Of a stretch of DNA of 38,678 nt, positions 15,678 through 22,962 are shown piece after piece. Each line of letters opens with the position of its first letter. Position 1 is the stretch's first letter. The DNA lies in assembly GCA_947168045.1 (NCBI GenBank), contig CAMVKN010000034.1, positions 1 to 38,678 of the forward strand. The letters run 5' to 3'. This DNA comes from an uncultured Prevotellaceae bacterium (lineage in GTDB: Bacteria > Bacteroidota > Bacteroidia > Bacteroidales > Bacteroidaceae). Below the pieces are notes generated by a model. The model did no database searches. It saw only the letters and a list, made by a program, of their open reading frames with translations, and was not told where the DNA came from. Position numbers and translations under genes: made by a program.

Positions 15678-15695
15678 CAAAAGTACGCAAAAATA
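15678..15695 (-). promoter_or_regulatory. Two -7 boxes for the lrp operon
   Basis: The minus strand has TATTTTTG (15695-15688) and TACTTTTG (15685-15678), both matching TAnnTTTG, 32-42 bases before the regulator's ATG. Either could be the working promoter. Confidence 0.5.
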
Positions 15696-15709
15696 CTGAA
15701 CTGAGCAAC

Positions 15710-15746
15710 AAAATGCGCATGTTTTTTTGTAAAACATGCGCATTTT
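15710..15746 (-). terminator. 16-bp perfect hairpin between the FKBP and lrp operons
   Basis: AAAATGCGCATGTTTT (15710-15725) and AAAACATGCGCATTTT (15731-15746) are exact reverse complements around a five-base loop. It lies 28 bases beyond the stop of the last FKBP gene and ends in a T run on the minus strand, so a terminator is the simplest reading. Because it also lies just upstream of the lrp promoter boxes, and Lrp proteins bind palindromes, an operator role is the alternative. Confidence 0.65.
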
Positions 15747-15773
15747 GCTTACTTTGTGATTATTCCTGCCAGC

Positions 15774-16676
15774 TTATTTCTCAATGCTCAGCAGCTCCAC
15801 GTCGAAGACGAGTGTAGAGTAGGGCGGTATGTTGCCTGCCTGGCGCTCGCCGTAGCCCAGCTCCTGAGGTATGTACAGCTGCCACTTTGACCCAACGGGC
15901 ATCATGGTCAGTGCCTCGGTCCATCCCTTGATGACCTGACTGGCCTGGAAGGTGGCTGGCTGGTTGCCATGCTTTGACGAGGCATCGAACACCGTGCCGT
16001 CGATGAGTCTTCCCTCGTAGTTCACCTTCACCTTGTCAGTGGCCTGGGGCACCTGTCCTTCGCCTTTCACCAGCACCTTGTACTGCAGTCCGCTGGGCGT
16101 GGTGATGACGCCCTCCTTCTTGGCGTTCTCGGCCAGGAAGTCACGGCCAGGCTTGGACATCCGCTCAATGCGCACTTCGCTGTTGTGCTGCTGCTTGGCC
16201 TTGAACAGCTGGTCGGCGCGCTCGGCCACCATGACGGTGGTGTCGCCTGTCAGCGCATCGGTAAAGCCACGGTACAGAGTGCTCTCGATGATGCTGTCGG
16301 GCGTGTCGGTGAACTCCTGCTTCATGCGTTTCACCATGTCGCTCTTCAGCTGCTGTCCAATCTGCCTGCCGGCGCGCAGTGCCACCTCGGCGGGTGCGTC
16401 GCTGCCCAGCACTGTCTCGTTGAATCCACGCACGAAGTCAGCCATGTAGGCCGTGTCCACCTTGAACTGCTGCTGCAGGAATGGCACCAGTCCCTGGGTC
16501 ATCATCATGCCTGCGGCATAGCTCAGCGTGTCGCTGCTTGTGGCCAGCGTCACTGGCACTGGTGCCTCCACCTTCGGCTCCTTCTTATCTTTCTTTTTCT
16601 TCTTTCCAGCCGTGGCTGTAGAAAGCGTAGCCCCTGCCATGAATAGTGCAAGGGCTACGTAAAGTGTTTTTTTCAT
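15774..16676 (-). CDS. FKBP-type prolyl isomerase, exported
   Basis: The 300-residue protein starts with a type I signal peptide (MKKTLYVALALFMAGATLSTATA) followed by an unusual lysine run (GKKKKKDKKEPK). Residues about 47-165 form the helical FKBP N-terminal dimerisation domain (FkpA/Mip type). After a linker helix the C-terminal FKBP fold (about 195-300) carries the binding-pocket motifs [42 protein letters not shown] and TLVFDVELLSI. It should catalyse cis-trans isomerisation of proline bonds in periplasmic proteins and chaperone barrel proteins. It is the last of three tandem FKBP genes, with a five-base gap to the one before. The lysine run may bind membranes or other anionic surfaces, which is unproved. 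Confidence 0.92.
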   Translation of the reverse strand: MKKTLYVALALFMAGATLSTATAGKKKKKDKKEPKVEAPVPVTLATSSDTLSYAAGMMMTQGLVPFLQQQFKVDTAYMADFVRGFNETVLGSDAPAEVALRAGRQIGQQLKSDMVKRMKQEFTDTPDSIIESTLYRGFTDALTGDTTVMVAERADQLFKAKQQHNSEVRIERMSKPGRDFLAENAKKEGVITTPSGLQYKVLVKGEGQVPQATDKVKVNYEGRLIDGTVFDASSKHGNQPATFQASQVIKGWTEALTMMPVGSKWQLYIPQELGYGERQAGNIPPYSTLVFDVELLSIEK

Positions 16677-16681
16677 GGTAT

Positions 16682-17587
16682 TTATTCCTCGATGCCAATC
16701 AGCTTAACATTGAAGATGAGTGTCGAGAAGGGCTTGATGGTGCCCTGGTCCTGCGGGCCGTAAGCCAGCTCCTGCGGGATGTAGAGCTCCCACTCTGAAC
16801 CAACGGGCATCATTGTCAGTGCCTCGGTCCATCCCTTGATGACCTGTCCGGGCGAGAACACTGCGGGTTCGTTGCCGTGCTTCGACGATGCATCGAATAC
16901 TGTTCCGTCAATGAGTTTGCCCTCATATTCCACCTTCACGCGCTGGTTAGCGGTGGGCACAGGGCCGTTGCCGGCCTTCAGCACCTTGTACTGCAGTCCG
17001 CTCTCAGTGGTGATGACGCCTTCCTTCTTTTTGTTCTCAGCCAGGAACTTCTCGCCGGCAGCCTTGTTCTCGCCGTACTGCTCCTCCATCTGCTTGGCAT
17101 ATTCAGCCATCTGGCGCTCGCGTGCCTTCTGCTGAATCTCCATCATCAGGCTCTGGTACATCATGCTTGCCTGCTCGTTCTTCAGCAGCAGAGCGGTGTC
17201 GCCCTTGAGCACCTGGAAGAAGGCGGCGAGCATGTTCTCGCGCGAGAAGGTCTTCGTGGTGTCCTCAGTGAAGTAGTCCTTGTCCATGTCGTTCATCATC
17301 TGCGACAGCTGCGAGCCGATGGTCAGACCGGCCATGTAGGCGGCCTTCTCCTTGTCCTGGCCCATGGTGACGGCCTCGTTGACGCCCTTCATGAATTCTG
17401 GCAAGTTGGTTGAGTCAACCTCCATGCGTGCCAGCATGCCGCTTCCCACGAACTGGCTTCCCAGCTGCGAGCCGATGGCATAGCTCAGTGTGTCAACGTT
17501 GTTCTTCATTTCAGCTTTTGGCGGACGTACCTGTCCGCACGAAGCCAGTGTGATGGCCGCAACGGCCATGATAGCAATTTTTTTCAT
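16682..17587 (-). CDS. FKBP-type prolyl isomerase, lipoprotein
   Basis: This 301-residue paralogue has a lipoprotein signal ([19 protein letters not shown]; Cys17). A Mip/FkpA-like helical dimerisation domain covers about residues 30-170 ([26 protein letters not shown]). The FKBP domain follows from residue about 195, with [26 protein letters not shown] and [16 protein letters not shown]. Lipid anchoring would place it at the inner or outer membrane facing the periplasm, or on the surface. It is the middle gene of the three-FKBP operon. The two exported FKBPs share long near-identical stretches such as [14 protein letters not shown], so they arose by a fairly recent duplication. Confidence 0.92.
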   Translation of the reverse strand: MKKIAIMAVAAITLASCGQVRPPKAEMKNNVDTLSYAIGSQLGSQFVGSGMLARMEVDSTNLPEFMKGVNEAVTMGQDKEKAAYMAGLTIGSQLSQMMNDMDKDYFTEDTTKTFSRENMLAAFFQVLKGDTALLLKNEQASMMYQSLMMEIQQKARERQMAEYAKQMEEQYGENKAAGEKFLAENKKKEGVITTESGLQYKVLKAGNGPVPTANQRVKVEYEGKLIDGTVFDASSKHGNEPAVFSPGQVIKGWTEALTMMPVGSEWELYIPQELAYGPQDQGTIKPFSTLIFNVKLIGIEE

Positions 17588-17626
17588 TTTACTGTTGTTA
17601 TGAATAATTGAATGTTGTGATTGTTC

Positions 17627-18235
17627 CTATACTACCTCAATGAGTTCCACGTCGAAAATCAGTGCTGCATAGGGCGGGATGAGCTGTCCGGCGCCACCCT
17701 CGCCGTAAGCCAGGCGGTAGGGGATGAAGAAACGGTACTTGGCACCCTCGGACATCAGCTGCAGACCCTCGGTCCATCCGGCGATGACCTGCTGCAGGCC
17801 GAAGACGGCGGGCTCGCCGCGCTGCACGCTGCTGTCGAAGACGGTACCGTCGATGAGGAATCCCTCATAGTGGCACTTCACTGAGTCCTTGGCCGTCGGC
17901 TTCTTGCCGTTGCCCTCTTTCAGCACCTGATACTGCAGGCCGCTGGGCAGGGTGATGACACCTTCCTTCTTGGCGTTCTCAGCCAGATATTTCTCGCCTT
18001 CTGCCTTGGCGGCCTTTCCCTTCTCGGCGTTCTCAGCTGCCATGCGCTGTTGCTGCTGCATGAAGTAGCCCTCCACGATGAGCTGGGCCTCGCTGTGCTT
18101 CACTTTCAGCTCGTTGCCATCCAGCACGTCGCGAATGGCCTGTGCAAAGTCGTCGATGTTCATGTCTTTGCCAGCACCCATCTGTGCCAGCTGCTGGCCG
18201 ATGCCCAGTCCCAGGGCATAACTCAGTTTGTCCAT
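17627..18235 (-). CDS. FKBP-type prolyl isomerase, no signal peptide
   Basis: The 202-residue protein starts directly in the FKBP N-terminal domain (MDKLSYALGLGIGQQL) with no signal sequence, so it should be cytoplasmic. Residues 1-70 form the short dimerisation domain, then a charged linker helix (RMAAENAEKGKAAKAEGEKYLAENAKKEGV with coiled-coil character), then the FKBP fold (about 95-202) with [25 protein letters not shown] and PYRLAYGEGGAGQLIPP. The length matches FklB-like enzymes. It is the first gene of the operon, 39 bases before the lipoprotein paralogue, and is preceded by a perfect -7 box at 18280-18287. Confidence 0.9.
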   Translation of the reverse strand: MDKLSYALGLGIGQQLAQMGAGKDMNIDDFAQAIRDVLDGNELKVKHSEAQLIVEGYFMQQQQRMAAENAEKGKAAKAEGEKYLAENAKKEGVITLPSGLQYQVLKEGNGKKPTAKDSVKCHYEGFLIDGTVFDSSVQRGEPAVFGLQQVIAGWTEGLQLMSEGAKYRFFIPYRLAYGEGGAGQLIPPYAALIFDVELIEVV

Positions 18236-18279
18236 TGCTTTCTCTAATTATTTTAATGTATGTACGTAAAAAATTCGTG

Positions 18280-18287
18280 CAAAATTA
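18280..18287 (-). promoter_or_regulatory. -7 box for the FKBP operon
   Basis: The minus strand reads TAATTTTG (TAnnTTTG), about 44 bases upstream of the first FKBP start codon. Confidence 0.6.
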
Positions 18288-18439
18288 GTAATTATATCTG
18301 ACTTTCGCTCCATTCTTCATTATTTTTTCGCTTTTATGCAGTCTTTTTAACTTATGTTCAGGCCGCGGTAATGCTAAACGGGGTATGTGCGGGGTACATC
18401 ACTGCCAGCAGTAGACGCATAGAAGAAGAAAAAAAAGAA

Positions 18440-18545
18440 TTATCTTACATTCTTACATTCGCTATTGATTATCAATGAGTTAGCTCAAAATTTTTCTGTG
18501 CGTAACTCTCTGTTAGTCAGTGGTGAATGTAAGAATGTAAGATAA
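18440..18545. repeat. Element with perfect 21-bp inverted ends
   Basis: Bases 18440-18460 and 18525-18545 are exact reverse complements over 21 positions. Each arm contains a doubled TTACATTC / GAATGTAA motif, and the arms are separated by 64 bases. The interior holds a small palindrome, ATTGATTATCAAT (18465-18477). No open frame or clear target-site duplication is present. It begins 52 bases beyond the GH5 stop, so it may act as a transcriptional end signal for the glycan operon, or it may be a miniature mobile element. The rest of 18288-18596 shows no gene. Confidence 0.7.
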
Positions 18546-18596
18546 ATATAGAAATTTCATAGCCGGGCGACGGTGAGGGCATCGTGGCGCCATAGG

Positions 18597-20348
18597 CTAT
18601 TGCGGCCATGTGGCTGCCGCTATGCCCTCGGTGATGCCGTCCATGGCGGGCGTGCCCCAGACGGTGAGCTGGCTGCGGTTGACAATGGTCATCATGCCCC
18701 TGGTGCCGTTCTGGTTACAGTGGTTGATGTCCCACACGGTGGGCACCATGCCGCAGTTGACGGCATACTCGTTGACGAGCTTGTAGAACAGACGGACGGA
18801 GGCGTCGTGACGGGCTTGGTCCTCACCGCTGAGCGTGCTGACGTCGCGCCACTGACAGCCGTACTCGCCCAGGATGACGGGGTAGCCCTTGTCAACGAGC
18901 TTGCGCTTCATCTTCTGGAACTGTCCGAGCATGTAGCTCTCCTCGCCCCAGTTGGCGTTGTACTGGCTGCCGCTGAGGTGGTTGCCGCTGCCCCAGTAGA
19001 AGAACATCTTTCCCCACGACTCGTCCTTCTCCATGCCGCACAGGTTCCATGGGCTGTAGTAGTGCACCTCGGCCATGAGTGCCCCCTCGGCGGTGTCGTT
19101 CAGACGGCTGATGTCGTAATAGCTGTCGGTGTTGTCGATGTCGGTCGAGGGTCCCTGGACGATGAGGATGCGCGTGGCGTTGTTTCCGCCGGTGGCGCGC
19201 ACGGCGTCGATGAAGGCTTGCTCGTAGCGCAGCAGGACGTCGGTCTTGGCCTGGCTGTCGCAGTTAGGCTCGTTCAGCCCGGCAAAAAGCAGGTGCTCGT
19301 CGTAGTCGCGGAAGGCGGTGGCTATCTGCGTCCAGAGCGTCTTGAGCATCTCGGCCTTGGCACTGACGTTGGTCTCGCTGAGGTCGCTGAAGCCGTCGGT
19401 CTCAATCCATCCGTTGTCCCAGTGGTCGTTGAGCATGACATAGAGCCCGTCGTTGATGCAGTAGTCGACCACCTCTTTTACGCGTGCCGTCCAGGCCGGG
19501 TCTATCTGCCCGTTGGTGTCGTGTGCGTGCCATGAGCAGGGTATGCGCACAGCCTTGAAGCCGAGCGACTTGACGTAGTCGATAATCTGTTGCGAGGTGC
19601 GGGTGCTCTGCCATGTGGTCTCGGCGTTGAGCGAGTTCGAGGGTGGCTCCATGGTGTTGCCCAGGTTCCATGCGGGATACATCAGCTTGGCAATGTCGGT
19701 GGCCTTGGCGCTGATGCCAGTCTTTCCGGCTGCCTGTGCCACGGTGAGGGTGGCCGTGAGCTGGCCCAGGCTGAGGGTGACGGTGGCCTGGCGTGCGCCA
19801 CCGCTGTTGGCCTCGGCGCTGAGCGTCATGCTGCTGCTACCCTTGTCGGCCACGGTGAGCCATGGCGCGCTGCTCTGGGCCGTGTAGTCGCCGTTGGCGG
19901 TGAGGCTGACGACGATGCTGCCGCCCTCGGCTCCCACCTCATAGGCAGTGGTAGCCAAGGTCAGTACGTCGCCGGACTGTTGCGTCACGCTGACGGTTGC
20001 CGACTGCGAGCCGGCGCTGACAGTGATGGTAGCGGTGCGGTCGGTGGTCTCTGTGGTCATCGGTGTCACGCTGACGGTAATGGGTGTCACCTTCAGGTTG
20101 GCCGACATGGTGCCGGGCGTGACGGTGCACCAAGCCTGGTCGCTGGTGGCCGTGACCTGAGTGGGAGCCTGTGCACTGAAGGTGAGCGTGCCGCCCTGGC
20201 GCGTGAAGGTCAGTGTGCTCTCGGTCAGCTTCAGTCCGCTCACTGAGGTGCCGCCCTGGTCGTCGTCATCGTCGCCACAGGCCGCAAAAGCTGTGGTGGC
20301 CACGAGGGCCACCATCAGCAGAATGAAGTTTTTTATGTGTTTACTCAT
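18597..20348 (-). CDS. GH5 endoglycanase lipoprotein with two BACON domains
   Basis: The 583-residue lipoprotein (TTAFAACGDDDDD; Cys24 followed by an acidic run of the kind that exports lipoproteins to the Bacteroidota surface) has two BACON domains at about 38-124 and 128-206. A GH5 barrel follows from about 215, with WNLGNTMEP, the HAHD motif, acid/base Glu360 in AGLNEP, HYYSPW and nucleophile Glu495 in LGEYG. The pattern fits GH5 subfamily 4-like endo-beta-glucanases, active on cellulose-type glucans, xyloglucan or glucomannan; the subfamily is inferred. It should start polymer cleavage at the cell surface and feed the SusCD transporter. It is the last gene of the operon, three bases after the preceding glycan-binding protein. 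Confidence 0.93.
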   Translation of the reverse strand: MSKHIKNFILLMVALVATTAFAACGDDDDDQGGTSVSGLKLTESTLTFTRQGGTLTFSAQAPTQVTATSDQAWCTVTPGTMSANLKVTPITVSVTPMTTETTDRTATITVSAGSQSATVSVTQQSGDVLTLATTAYEVGAEGGSIVVSLTANGDYTAQSSAPWLTVADKGSSSMTLSAEANSGGARQATVTLSLGQLTATLTVAQAAGKTGISAKATDIAKLMYPAWNLGNTMEPPSNSLNAETTWQSTRTSQQIIDYVKSLGFKAVRIPCSWHAHDTNGQIDPAWTARVKEVVDYCINDGLYVMLNDHWDNGWIETDGFSDLSETNVSAKAEMLKTLWTQIATAFRDYDEHLLFAGLNEPNCDSQAKTDVLLRYEQAFIDAVRATGGNNATRILIVQGPSTDIDNTDSYYDISRLNDTAEGALMAEVHYYSPWNLCGMEKDESWGKMFFYWGSGNHLSGSQYNANWGEESYMLGQFQKMKRKLVDKGYPVILGEYGCQWRDVSTLSGEDQARHDASVRLFYKLVNEYAVNCGMVPTVWDINHCNQNGTRGMMTIVNRSQLTVWGTPAMDGITEGIAAATWPQ

Positions 20349-20351
20349 GGT

Positions 20352-22931
20352 TTAGAAAAGACTGTCGAGGGTGACTGTCACCGTGATGTTATTGTTGAAG
20401 CCCAGAGCGGGGACGATGCCGTCGGCCGTCTCGCCTTCGAAGGCGCTGTTGCCGCGCGAGCCACCGTATGTGTTGTACAGCTCGATGCGGTACGTGCCGT
20501 TGTTCTCCAGGTCGCCGCTGAGAATCTTAGAAGCGTCGAAGCTCAGGGGCGTGCCGTCGACGGTGACACTCTTGAGCGACATCTTGGCATTGGGGAAGGC
20601 GGCCTTCAGCCCCTTGGCCTCGACGAGGTAAATCATGCCGTTGGCGCGTGCACCATCATAGCTGATGGTGTAGTCACGGCCGCTGACGGGCTTGAAGCCG
20701 TCGAAGGCGCTGAAGAGGGTGTTGGCATCGGGCCATGTCGAGTTCCAGTTGCTGTCGCAAACGGTGAGACCGATGACGCCCTCCGGCTGGTTGACGATGG
20801 TGAAGAAGACCTCCACCTTCTCGTTGCAGGCCAGGGCATCCACCTTCTCGTGGTCGTCGCCACCGAAGGGGTTGTCATTGGCCGTTCCGGCACCGTAGAT
20901 GTTGAACATCTCCACACGGTAGTTGCCCTTGTTCTCAATGTCGCCATAGAGGAACTTCGATGGGTCAAAGGCGATGCTCTGTCCGTCGACCTTGATGTCG
21001 TCAATGCGAATCATGTAGTTGGGGAACTTGGCGACCATGTCGATGGCTTCGAGCAACACAATCATGCCGTTGGCACGGCTGCCGCTGAAGGTGGCCACCT
21101 GCTGCTTGCCGATGTCCGTGATGGCGACGCGCGTGATGGCGTCAGGCCAGGAGCTGGCCCAGTTGGTGTCGCAGATGGTGAACTGCACCTCGATGCCTCC
21201 GTAGAGGATGTCGGGCACGTAGTTGAAGGCCAGCAGGCAGGGACCCTCGCCGCTGAGGTCAGGGTCGCGCAGGATGCCAATCTGCAGGCTCTCCTCGGTC
21301 AGCGAGAGCACCTTCAGAGCCGTGCGGGCGTCGCGCGTCTTGCCAATCTGGCTGGGCAGGCCCAGCAGGTCGACACCGTTGAGGGTGACGGTCTTGGCCG
21401 CCTCGTCGACGGTGTAGGTGCCCTCGGCTGTGGTGGCGGTGCCGTCGGTAGCAACGGTGGTGACGCTGACCTTGCCGTCGTCAGTGAACGTCATGGTGCC
21501 GAAGTCGCGTGCATCCTCGCCCACTATCCAGGTGTTGCCGGCGTAGTCGGGTGCCCAGCTCCAGCTGTCGCCCACCACAGGCTCGCCGTTGGTGACGGTG
21601 GCCCATGAGTCGTCAGTGCCGTAGAAGTACATGGGGCCTTCGAAGCGGGCATGGCTGCCGTCAGCCCTGAGGTCGATGTGCCAGGTGTTGATGAGCAGCG
21701 CCTTGTTGAAGGCTACGTTCTTGGCCGTGGAGACAGGACGGACGGAGAGTGCCGTATAGGTGGCTGAGGTGGACTTGCCGCCGCCGTTCTGCGAGAAACG
21801 ATAGGAGAGGCAGGCTGCCGACTGGTTGTAGGTGCCGGTGAGGTAGGCGCCGAGGGTGCCCTCGCCGCTGACGTCGCTGCCGTTGCGCTCGCCGGCGGCG
21901 GGCAGGAAGAGCTTGTTGCCGTTGGGACCGGTGAACTCCAGACCGCTGACATCGCCCTTCGTCGTCCACTCATACGAGCAGCGCTGGAACAGCTCCTCGA
22001 AGTCGGCTGCCGTGGGCAGCGTGGTCTGCTGGTAGGTGGCGTTGGCCACGTCCTGAGCTGTGCGGTAGATGTCAGCCGAGGCATAGTCTTCGGCATCCAT
22101 CGAAGGATTCACGCCCGTGAGGTCGCCGAAGGCGAAGAGTCCGCCAAGGGCTGTCTCGGCCGTGGCGCCAACGTTGAACTTGCACCACTTCGTGCTCAGG
22201 CCCAGGTCGACAAAGTCGGTATTGACGTCGAGCGCATGAGTAGGCGTGGTGAACGACTTCACATCGCCGTAGACGGTGCCGGCACCGAGGTTGAGGAAGG
22301 CGGCGTAGTAGTAGGTCTTGCCGGGCAGCAGACCCTGCTTCTGCAAGCTGATGGCGGCTGTGGCCTCAGGGGTGGTCAGGATGAGCCCGTTGCGCACGGC
22401 CTCGACGTCGCTTGTGGCAGCGATGGCCACACCGGTGACGAGGTCGCCTGACGTCGGCATGTTGCTCACCGTGCCGCCGAGCTGTGCACCGATGGCTGTG
22501 CCGCTGAGCAGCTGTGCATCGGCGGTGGCCACCTGTGCGTCGGTGGTGACGAGCGTCTTCACCTCGCCCACGTAGGTCACCTTGCCCTGCAGGGTGAGCT
22601 GTGCCTGATAGTAGTAGGTGTGGTTATCAACCAGCCCGTCGACGGTGAGGGAGAACTCCTGGCCGCTGAGCGAGGTGGGCGTGGTGCTCATGGCATCGGC
22701 CGAGGAGCCGAAGCGGAAGGACACCTGATAAGAGGTGGATGCCACCTTCGTGAGGTCGCCGTTGACGGTGGCGTGCACCGTGGCCGTGTTGGCCGTCACC
22801 TCCGACGAGCCGGTGGTGACGCCGCTGACGAGTGCGCCTGTGGCAGCAGTGTAGTCGTCCTCCTCAGAGCAAGCGCCGAGGAAACACACTGCGAGCATGG
22901 CCAGCAGGCCGGATAATATCTTGTTCTTCAT
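20352..22931 (-). CDS. Surface glycan-binding lipoprotein (modular, 859 residues)
   Basis: A lipoprotein signal (MKNKILSGLLAMLAVCFLGAC; Cys21 followed by SEEDD) marks a surface protein at the SusE/F-like position. Modules seen: two fibronectin-type strands with HTYYYQAQL (about 100-112) and KTYYYAAFL (205-213); a VDLGLSTKWCKFNVGA domain (about 241-400) of the kind found in many Bacteroidota surface proteins; a lipocalin-like block around TWHIDLRADGS and GPMYFYGTDDSWA (about 416-570); and two tandem C-terminal repeats, each with CDxNWxSxWPDA, RANGMIxLxEA, FPN, KxLxGDxEN and YRxExxNxYG. The last two modules recur in the neighbouring 663-residue protein. It has no catalytic motif and probably binds polysaccharide for the GH5 enzyme. 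The start at 22931 places the signal correctly. Confidence 0.8.
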   Translation of the reverse strand: MKNKILSGLLAMLAVCFLGACSEEDDYTAATGALVSGVTTGSSEVTANTATVHATVNGDLTKVASTSYQVSFRFGSSADAMSTTPTSLSGQEFSLTVDGLVDNHTYYYQAQLTLQGKVTYVGEVKTLVTTDAQVATADAQLLSGTAIGAQLGGTVSNMPTSGDLVTGVAIAATSDVEAVRNGLILTTPEATAAISLQKQGLLPGKTYYYAAFLNLGAGTVYGDVKSFTTPTHALDVNTDFVDLGLSTKWCKFNVGATAETALGGLFAFGDLTGVNPSMDAEDYASADIYRTAQDVANATYQQTTLPTAADFEELFQRCSYEWTTKGDVSGLEFTGPNGNKLFLPAAGERNGSDVSGEGTLGAYLTGTYNQSAACLSYRFSQNGGGKSTSATYTALSVRPVSTAKNVAFNKALLINTWHIDLRADGSHARFEGPMYFYGTDDSWATVTNGEPVVGDSWSWAPDYAGNTWIVGEDARDFGTMTFTDDGKVSVTTVATDGTATTAEGTYTVDEAAKTVTLNGVDLLGLPSQIGKTRDARTALKVLSLTEESLQIGILRDPDLSGEGPCLLAFNYVPDILYGGIEVQFTICDTNWASSWPDAITRVAITDIGKQQVATFSGSRANGMIVLLEAIDMVAKFPNYMIRIDDIKVDGQSIAFDPSKFLYGDIENKGNYRVEMFNIYGAGTANDNPFGGDDHEKVDALACNEKVEVFFTIVNQPEGVIGLTVCDSNWNSTWPDANTLFSAFDGFKPVSGRDYTISYDGARANGMIYLVEAKGLKAAFPNAKMSLKSVTVDGTPLSFDASKILSGDLENNGTYRIELYNTYGGSRGNSAFEGETADGIVPALGFNNNITVTVTLDSLF

Positions 22932-22962
22932 GTGTGTGATAGTCATTTAGGGTGAGTAAAAA

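Noticed and set aside
18573..19535. Long plus-strand frame opposite the GH5 gene
   Set aside because: It is an antisense shadow of G+C-rich coding DNA and lacks any domain. Similar shadows across the glycan operon were dropped.
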